Shown: positions 51,589-57,199 of the stretch, piece after piece
How the letters are laid out: each line of letters opens with the position of its first letter
How positions within the stretch are numbered: position 1 is the first letter of the stretch
Assembly: GCF_030530745.1 (NCBI RefSeq)
Contig: NZ_JAUMUI010000016.1
Coordinates: 1-57,199 of the forward strand
Source: Neisseria sp.
GTDB taxonomy: Bacteria > Pseudomonadota > Gammaproteobacteria > Burkholderiales > Neisseriaceae
Direction of reading: 5' to 3'
DNA: 57,199 nt
Program-made: the position numbers and the translations under genes
Notes under the pieces: generated by a model
What the model was told of the DNA's origin: nothing
Database searches by the model: none
Seen by the model: only the letters and a program-made list of their open reading frames with translations

Positions 51589-52725
51589 TTACAAACTGCC
51601 GTGCAGTATTTTTGCACTTTCAAACGCCGCATCCGCATCGGCGGCCAACACCGTGAAGTGCCCCATTTTTCGGCCTTTGCGGGCGGCTTTTTTACCGTAT
51701 TGGTGCAAGTGGGCGGCGGGGTGGTTTTGCAGCGGCAGCCAGTTCGGCCCTCCGCCGTTTTCACCCCACACGTCGCCTAGAATATTGGCCATGCAGCAGG
51801 CCGAAAGCAGGCGGGTGTCGGCGGGCGGCAGGCCGCACATAATGCGCACCTGCTGTTGGAACTGGCTCGCGGCGCAGGCATCAATGGTGTGGTGGCCGCT
51901 GTTGTGCGGGCGCGGGGCGATTTCGTTCACCACCAATTCGTGCATGTCGCCGACCACAAACATTTCCACCGCCAACACGCCCACATAATCCAGCTCGTCG
52001 GCCAAGCGGCGCGCCATCTGCCGCGCCTGCTGCTGAACATCGGCGCTGAAGCGGGCAGGAACGATGGAATAGGCGAGAATGCCGTTTTCGTGAATGTTTT
52101 CGGCAGGATCGAAAGTTTGCACGTTTTCGCTGTTCAGACGGCATATCACCACCGAAATCTCGCCGCGCAAATCCACCGTTTTTTCCAGCACGCAGGCTAC
52201 GCCGCCCAGTTCGGCAAACGCGGCACGCAGTTCGGTTAAGGTTTTCACGCGGACTTGGCCTTTGCCGTCGTAGCCCAGCGTGGCGGTTTTCAGAATGCCG
52301 GGCAGCAGCGCCGCGCTCGCGTCGGTAATGTCTTCGGGTTTGCAGACGGCCTGATACGGCGCGGTTTGCAGGCCGGCTTTTTGAATCCACGCTTTTTCCT
52401 GAATGCGGTTTTGGGCAACGGCAACGCAGTCGCCGCTCGGCGAAACGCGGGTGTGTTGTGCCAAAAAACGCATCGCATCGGCACTCACGTTTTCAAATTC
52501 TGTGGTTACGGCGGCACATTTCGCCAGCTCGTTCAAGGCCGTTTCATCGTCGAACGGCGCGCACAAATGACGGTCGGCAAATTCCGCCGCTGGTGCGTTC
52601 GGATCGGGGTCGAGCACGGTAACGCGGTAGCCCATGGTTTTGGCGGCAACGGTAAACATACGGCCGAGCTGGCCGCCGCCGAGTATGCCGAGCGTGGCGG
52701 GGGGGAGAATGGGAGTGTTTTGCAT
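51589..52725 (-). CDS. purK: 5-(carboxyamino)imidazole ribonucleotide synthase
   Basis: PurK uses ATP and bicarbonate to carboxylate AIR in purine synthesis. The 378-residue ATP-grasp protein starts near PATLGILGGGQLGRMF and has VTVLDPDPNAPAAEFADRHL, AVTTEFENVSADAM, LKTATLGYDGKGQ (glycine loop), CVLEKTVDLRGEISVVICR and VVNEIAPRPHNSGHHTIDA, the conserved metal and substrate site. The ATG at 52725 begins MQNTPILPPA; six more residues upstream are possible. Codons 7-9 contain a run of seven C. It stands alone between waaF and the Nudix gene. Confidence 0.95.
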   Translation of the reverse strand: MQNTPILPPATLGILGGGQLGRMFTVAAKTMGYRVTVLDPDPNAPAAEFADRHLCAPFDDETALNELAKCAAVTTEFENVSADAMRFLAQHTRVSPSGDCVAVAQNRIQEKAWIQKAGLQTAPYQAVCKPEDITDASAALLPGILKTATLGYDGKGQVRVKTLTELRAAFAELGGVACVLEKTVDLRGEISVVICRLNSENVQTFDPAENIHENGILAYSIVPARFSADVQQQARQMARRLADELDYVGVLAVEMFVVGDMHELVVNEIAPRPHNSGHHTIDACAASQFQQQVRIMCGLPPADTRLLSACCMANILGDVWGENGGGPNWLPLQNHPAAHLHQYGKKAARKGRKMGHFTVLAADADAAFESAKILHGSL

Positions 52726-52755
52726 AATATTATTTATTCTCAATATTTTATCGGG

Positions 52756-52784
52756 AGGCCGTCTGAAAAGTTTTCAGACGGCCT
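52756..52784 (-). terminator. DUS-pair hairpin between the Nudix gene and purK
   Basis: AGGCCGTCTGAAAA and its complement abut with a single base between, lying downstream of the Nudix gene on the minus strand. Confidence 0.75.
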
Positions 52785-52887
52785 TGCTGTTGTTATCCGC
52801 TCTGGTTGCGTATTGTGGGCTAACTTTATTTCCGCTGCAAATTACCGTGTGCAAGCATATCATGCCGTGCAGTTTTGTGTTGCGGCT

Positions 52888-53490
52888 TTATCCGCGCCTC
52901 CTGTGTTGCTTGTACCTTTCCGCCAAGTCATAAAGAATCATCGCCGTCATGCCCCAAATATCGTAATGCAGATAGGGCAGAAAAGGGGTGGAAACGGTTT
53001 GACCGTTATGGCTGAAGTCGCGGTGGCGGTAAAGGCTTTTATCGAGGGCGGAATCAAGCGGTAGATAGAAAACCTCGTCCACTTCGTCGGCATTCGGGTA
53101 AACGGGCGGGCTGGTGGTGCTTAATGCCGGCACGGGCGAAACGGTATAGCCCGACGGAGTGAAATAAGGGGGCAGCGGCGGAAAGGTTTGCCAGTAGCCG
53201 GCGGTGATGCCTGTCTCTTCGGCGGTTTCGCGCAGGGCGGTGTGGATGAGGTCGGTGTCGCCCTCGTCGCGCCGCCCGCCCGCAAAGGCAACCTGGCCGG
53301 GGTGGTGGGGCAGGGTGGCGGTGCGGCGGGTGAGCAAAACCTGCCATTGCCGCTCGCGGAACACCACGGCCAGCAATACGGCGGCCTCGTGCATTTCGAT
53401 GCCGTTAATCAGGGCGTTGCGCAGGTTGCGGGTTGCGGCGGGATAATCGGCGGCGTGGCGGAAAAATCGGGTTAGTTCGGCGTGGGTCAT
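52888..53490 (-). CDS. Nudix hydrolase, CoA-pyrophosphatase (NudL) type
   Basis: The 200-residue protein carries a Nudix box from GGRRDEGDTDLIHTALRETA to EETGI near residue 90, with the REtaEE catalytic core. It is preceded by AAVLLAVVFRERQWQVLLTRRTATLPHHPGQVAFAG, in which LPHHPGQVAFPGG-like sequence marks the CoA-pyrophosphatase (NudL/YeaB) group. These enzymes hydrolyse CoA and related dinucleotides in the cytoplasm. Length is typical. A DUS lies just upstream of the start. Substrate remains inferred. Confidence 0.88.
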   Translation of the reverse strand: MTHAELTRFFRHAADYPAATRNLRNALINGIEMHEAAVLLAVVFRERQWQVLLTRRTATLPHHPGQVAFAGGRRDEGDTDLIHTALRETAEETGITAGYWQTFPPLPPYFTPSGYTVSPVPALSTTSPPVYPNADEVDEVFYLPLDSALDKSLYRHRDFSHNGQTVSTPFLPYLHYDIWGMTAMILYDLAERYKQHRRRG

Positions 53491-53657
53491 GATGTGTTAT
53501 CTGTTGTTTTCAGACGGCCTGCATACTTTTACATAGGTAGGGGGCGGTAGGCAATATCAACAAAGCCGCGGGCTTGTGATAAAGTATTGCACATTTGTAT
53601 ATCGGGGTACAGGCCGTCTGAAAGCGTGCCGGTTTTGCCCGCCATTAAGGAAAGTGT

Positions 53658-55514
53658 ATGTTTTTTGGCCGAACCGAAATCCATTCTGCCGCGCTGGCGG
53701 TGATGCTGCTGTTTGCCGGCAGCGCTTACGCCGTGGGTGAAACGTCAAAACAGCCGCCCCAGGTTGTGCAGAAGGCTGCAAAAAAGAGTTTTTATTCGCC
53801 CGAGGAGCGGGCCTTGGAATACGAACGCCGGGCGGGTATCGTCGAACGTGCCAACGATATGTTTACCTTGCTGGGCGGAGAAATGGCTTTGCAGAAAGGC
53901 GAACCCGGCACGGCGCTGGCCACTTATCTGGTGATGCTCAACCGCACCAAAAGCCCCGAGGTGGCCGAGCGTGCGATGGAAATGGCAGTTTCGCTGAACG
54001 CCTATCAGCAGGCGGAGCAGATTTATCGGAAATGGCGCGAAATCGAGCCCGTGCCGGGTAATGCGCAAAAGCGTATGGCGTGGGCACGCGATTTGGTTAC
54101 CGGTAAAACCGACCGCACAGGCAAAGATTTGGACGATATTCTGAAACATGCCAACGAAGAGCAGGTGCGGCGCATTTTCTTGTTGTTGTCGCAAATCAGC
54201 GTGCAGCAGCCTGCGCTGGCAGGAAAAATCGGTAAAGACGTACACAAAGCCACCAAGCGCCATACAGATCTGCCTGAAGCGGCCATCGCCGATTTGATTT
54301 TCAGCGCGCAAACCAATAAAGAACGCGATGCCGTGCGTGCTTTGCAGCGTTTGGCCAGGCTCGACACCGAAATACTGCCGCCCACCGAAGCCACCCTGCG
54401 TTTGGTAGCGCAGCACAGTCCGAAAATCCTGCGCCGCTTTTTTGCCGAAACCGACACTGCCAAATTGTCGCCGGTGTGGCAGGAAATGGAAATCAGCAGC
54501 CTGATGGCCGACGGTCAGAACGACAAGGCCTACCAACGCCTGCAAACCCTGCTGAACCAAAACCCGAATGCTGATTTATACATTCAGGCGGCCATTTTGT
54601 CGGTCAGCCGTGAAGAAAACATTTCAACGGTGGGCAACTATCTTGATAAAGCCTACCGTACCGGCACCAGCGAGCAGAAGAGCCGTGCGGCGGTAATCGG
54701 CGCAATGCGTTATGCTGACGCCAAAGATTTCAAACAGGCCAGAGCTTGGGCGGATAAAATCAGCGCGCCCGAATATGTGTTTGACAAAGCCGTGCTCAAA
54801 GCCTCTATCGAGGCCGAGCAGGGCAACGGCAGCAAGGCGCTGGCAGAAGTCCGGCGAGCCCGGCGCCTGCCGGAACAGCAAGGCCGTTTTTTCAGTATGA
54901 GCGACGTGCAGCGGGTGTATCTGTTTGCCTTGAGCAAGCACAACAGCCCGCGTGAGGCGTTGGCAGAATTGAACGTTTTGGCTGCCAATGCAGAAAAACA
55001 GCCTGACGGCAAAGAGCATTTGCCCGATATCCTCTACCAGCGCGCCATGCTGTATGCCGACAAACTCGGCCAGCCTGAAAAAGCCGTGGCCGATTTGCGC
55101 CGTTATCTCGAGCTGAATCCGAACAGCGCCGCCGGCCTGAATGCGTTGGGCTATACCATGTTTTCGTTGCCGGAATATGATGTAGAAGAAGCCTTCAGGC
55201 TGATTCAGGCTGCCTACCAGCAAGAGCCGGAATCCGCCGCTATCAACGACAGCATGGGCTGGGCGTATTATCTGAAAGGCGACGCACAGGCAGCGCTGCC
55301 GTATCTCGAATACGCATACGCCCAGTTTCCCGATCCCGAAGTGGCCGCCCACTTGGGCGAAGTGCTCTGGAAACTGGGGCAGCAGGAAAAAGCCAAATCC
55401 ATATGGCGTGAAGGTTTGCGCAAAGGATCCAATGATGCCGTGCTGCAAAAAACCTTGCAGCGCTTGGGCGTGAAGCTGTCGGCTTCCGGTTCGAAAAACA
55501 ACCGCAGAAAATAA
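53658..55514 (+). CDS. tetratricopeptide-repeat periplasmic protein
   Basis: The 618-residue protein has a signal peptide (MFFGRTEIHSAALAVMLLFAGSAYA-type, residues 1-25). TPR-like helical repeats fill most of the rest: KGEPGTALATYLVMLNRT and the following helices near 75-120, and clearer TPRs at 460-600 (LGQPEKAVADLRRYLELNPN, LKGDAQAALPYLEYAYAQFPDP, GQQEKAKSIWREGL). It precedes lolB, as in other Neisseria and in Pseudomonas, where a TPR protein lies before lolB-ispE. A role in envelope assembly is likely but unproven. AAGGAAAG before the ATG is the ribosome site. Confidence 0.88.
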   Translation: MFFGRTEIHSAALAVMLLFAGSAYAVGETSKQPPQVVQKAAKKSFYSPEERALEYERRAGIVERANDMFTLLGGEMALQKGEPGTALATYLVMLNRTKSPEVAERAMEMAVSLNAYQQAEQIYRKWREIEPVPGNAQKRMAWARDLVTGKTDRTGKDLDDILKHANEEQVRRIFLLLSQISVQQPALAGKIGKDVHKATKRHTDLPEAAIADLIFSAQTNKERDAVRALQRLARLDTEILPPTEATLRLVAQHSPKILRRFFAETDTAKLSPVWQEMEISSLMADGQNDKAYQRLQTLLNQNPNADLYIQAAILSVSREENISTVGNYLDKAYRTGTSEQKSRAAVIGAMRYADAKDFKQARAWADKISAPEYVFDKAVLKASIEAEQGNGSKALAEVRRARRLPEQQGRFFSMSDVQRVYLFALSKHNSPREALAELNVLAANAEKQPDGKEHLPDILYQRAMLYADKLGQPEKAVADLRRYLELNPNSAAGLNALGYTMFSLPEYDVEEAFRLIQAAYQQEPESAAINDSMGWAYYLKGDAQAALPYLEYAYAQFPDPEVAAHLGEVLWKLGQQEKAKSIWREGLRKGSNDAVLQKTLQRLGVKLSASGSKNNRRK

Positions 55515-55675
55515 ATGCGCGGGCCGAAAAGTTTAAAACCAGCCTATTTCATTTTTCATTTTCAGACAGCCTTAAATGAACTTAACCGCCGGCCAGTTGT
55601 CAACAGACCCTAGATATTGAAACCGGCCGTTGCAGGTTTTGCAGGCCGTCTGAAAAACAACCAAACAGGTATTTC

Positions 55676-56269
55676 ATGAAAAACAAACACACTAAATTTA
55701 TTTTGTGCAGTGCTGCCGCATTGCTGCTTGCCGCCTGTGCCCAGCCGCGTTTGACGGATAAAGCAGGCTGGCGTGCACAAACCGATATAGCCGATTTTAC
55801 GGCCGACGGCCGGTTGGCTGTGAAAGTGAATGAAAAAGGGTCGTATGCCAACTTCGACTGGACTTACCAGAACCAAGTCCAGACCATCAACGTCAATACC
55901 CCGCTGGGCAATACGTTGGGGCAGCTTTGCCAAGACAGCATAGGAGTGTTGGCTGTTGACAGTAAAGGTAAAAAATACCGGGCAGCTACCGCCCAAGAGT
56001 TGAGCGAACAATTGCTGGGTTTCTCCATGCCGGTGCAATACCTGCATATATGGGCGAACGGCCAATGGGTGAAAAACGCCCCCTACCGGCTCCTGCCCGA
56101 CGGCCGTCTGCAGCAGTTTGAATGGACTATTTCGCGTTCGCTGAATGAAAACGGCACACCGCGCATACTGTTGCTTGAAAGCTCCAAACTGACCCTGCGG
56201 CTGGTGTTCGACCAAATGGAAAAAAACAAAGATGCCAATGCCCCCGCACAGTGTGCGGCCCGCCGTTAA
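55676..56269 (+). CDS. lolB: outer membrane lipoprotein LolB
   Basis: LolB receives lipoproteins from LolA and inserts them in the outer membrane. The 197-residue precursor has a lipoprotein signal ending LLAAC (C20), then the LolB pattern FTADGRLAVKVNEKGSYANFDW, a beta-barrel-like fold, and RLLPDGRLQQFEW. Length matches the family. It lies 161 bases after the TPR gene, with a DUS just upstream, and 9 bases before ispE, a standard neighbour. Confidence 0.93.
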   Translation: MKNKHTKFILCSAAALLLAACAQPRLTDKAGWRAQTDIADFTADGRLAVKVNEKGSYANFDWTYQNQVQTINVNTPLGNTLGQLCQDSIGVLAVDSKGKKYRAATAQELSEQLLGFSMPVQYLHIWANGQWVKNAPYRLLPDGRLQQFEWTISRSLNENGTPRILLLESSKLTLRLVFDQMEKNKDANAPAQCAARR

Positions 56270-56278
56270 GGGTGCACC

Positions 56279-57127
56279 ATGGCACTGATTGTGCCTGCCG
56301 GCGTACAAGCTTATCCGGCTCCGGCCAAGTTGAATTTAGATTTGAGAATCACCGGCCGCCGTGCAGACGGTTATCATGAGTTGGAAAGCATATTCTGCCT
56401 GATCGATTTGTGCGACACGGTTTACATCGCTCCGCGCAACGACGGACAAATCATATTGCACACCCCGGTTAGCGGCGTGCCTGCCGAAGCCGATTTGTCC
56501 TACCGTGCTGCAGCTGCCTTGCAGCCTTTTTCAGACGGCCCGTGCGGTGCGGACATTTGGTTGGAAAAACGCATTCCGATGGGCGGCGGTTTGGGGGGCG
56601 GCAGTTCCGATGCCGCTACCGTGCTGATGGTGTTGAACAAACTGTGGCACTGTACGCTGACGAAGCAGCAGTTGATAGACCTTGGTGTGAAACTTGGTGC
56701 GGACGTGCCGTTTTTCATATTCGGTAAAAACGCGTTTGCCAAAGGTATAGGTGAAAAGTTGACTGAACTGCATATTCCGCAGCAATGGTATGTGATAGTG
56801 AAGCCTCCCGTACACGTCAGCACTGCCGCGATTTTTTCTCACGAACGCTTGACACGAAATTCCGAACCCAGCATAATGCCGTCTTTCCAATCTCTGCAAC
56901 CGTTCAGAAATGATATGCAGGCAGTAGTTTTTCAGGAATATCCCGAAGTTTCAGAAGCTTATGGCGATCTTGAAAAATTTGGAAAAACATTAATGACGGG
57001 CTCCGGTGCCTGTCTGTTTGCTGCTTTCGGCAGCGAAGGCGAAGCTGCTGCCGTATTCGGCTTGGTTTCAAAAAGCCATGAAGCATATTTTGCGAAGGGT
57101 CTTACCCGTCACCCGTTGCAGATATAG
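56279..57127 (+). CDS. ispE: 4-diphosphocytidyl-2-C-methyl-D-erythritol kinase
   Basis: IspE phosphorylates CDP-methylerythritol in the non-mevalonate isoprenoid pathway. The 282-residue GHMP kinase has [24 protein letters not shown] at residues 12-35, the ATP loop [17 protein letters not shown] near 100 and the C-terminal [13 protein letters not shown]. The start is 9 bases after the lolB stop. A DUS is read in frame (FSDGPC). It is followed by a tRNA-Gln gene 18 bases after the stop. Normal in every respect. Confidence 0.96.
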   Translation: MALIVPAGVQAYPAPAKLNLDLRITGRRADGYHELESIFCLIDLCDTVYIAPRNDGQIILHTPVSGVPAEADLSYRAAAALQPFSDGPCGADIWLEKRIPMGGGLGGGSSDAATVLMVLNKLWHCTLTKQQLIDLGVKLGADVPFFIFGKNAFAKGIGEKLTELHIPQQWYVIVKPPVHVSTAAIFSHERLTRNSEPSIMPSFQSLQPFRNDMQAVVFQEYPEVSEAYGDLEKFGKTLMTGSGACLFAAFGSEGEAAAVFGLVSKSHEAYFAKGLTRHPLQI

Positions 57128-57145
57128 ATACAAGTTTTATTGCGT

Positions 57146-57199
57146 TGGGGAGTCGTCAAGTGGTTAAGACACTGGATTTTGATTCCAGCATGCGAAGGT
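57146..57199 (+). tRNA. tRNA-Gln (TTG), partial at the right edge
   Basis: The first 54 bases are visible. The acceptor strand is TGGGGAG, the D-arm includes AAGTGGTTAAGAC, and the anticodon stem CTGGA/TCCAG encloses the loop TTTTGAT with anticodon TTG. The 3' half is outside the window. The ispE-tRNA order is common in beta- and gammaproteobacteria. Confidence 0.9.

Noticed and set aside
52694-52712. run of seven C in the first codons of purK as a phase-variation tract
   Set aside because: Seven is short for slippage in Neisseria, and purK is a housekeeping gene.

Overview
This is a neisserial chromosome segment. The DNA uptake sequence (DUS) GCCGTCTGAA occurs dozens of times, often as inverted pairs at gene ends. 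Most copies carry the AG prefix (AGGCCGTCTGAA) rather than the AT prefix of meningococcus and gonococcus, which suggests a commensal or animal-associated Neisseria of the AG-DUS group. Correia-like miniature elements, a GC-rich coding style and classic neisserial gene orders (holB-pilZ, rimP-nusA-infB, folC-SPOR-cvpA-purF, lolB-ispE-tRNA) support this. The species cannot be fixed from the window.

Layout. 1-12 kb is housekeeping: queH (cut by the window edge), holB, pilZ, dapE, lpxH, a DUF883 protein, an acetyl-CoA hydrolase/CoA-transferase, an ADP-ribosylglycohydrolase, a short msrAB fusion, an M14 carboxypeptidase and pyrG. 12-27.5 kb holds a 49-residue membrane protein divergent from the copper ATPase ccoI, then infB-nusA-rimP, a DEAD-box helicase, the purF-cvpA-SPOR-folC block, and a YgfX-like membrane protein paired with a small unknown protein.

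27.6-46.9 kb is the notable part, a respiratory and denitrification island. On the + strand are a NosA/OprC-like outer membrane receptor, a Tat-exported substrate-binding protein, an ABC permease, an ABC ATPase and an NnrS-family protein. On the - strand are a very large FAD/Fe-S oxidoreductase and then a complete nitrous oxide reductase cluster nosR-Z-D-F-Y-L-apbE(nosX). A textbook FNR box and -10 element sit upstream of nosR. The gene for the SRP RNA (ffs) lies between the oxidoreductase and the nos cluster. NosZ carries a Tat signal followed by a perfect lipobox, so it is probably a membrane-anchored lipoprotein.

47-57 kb returns to housekeeping genes: a DUF3108 protein, an orphan HpnC-like squalene synthase, a DUF465 protein, a cupin, waaF, purK, a Nudix hydrolase, a TPR protein, lolB, ispE and the start of a tRNA-Gln.

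How it fits together: NosR (flavinylated by the Tat-exported ApbE) would feed electrons to NosZ. NosD, NosF, NosY and NosL would supply copper and sulfur for its CuZ centre. The adjacent receptor plus ABC importer may bring in a ligand needed under the same conditions; a copper complex is the first guess but is not proven. All functional statements rest on motifs and family recognition by eye; no database search was run.
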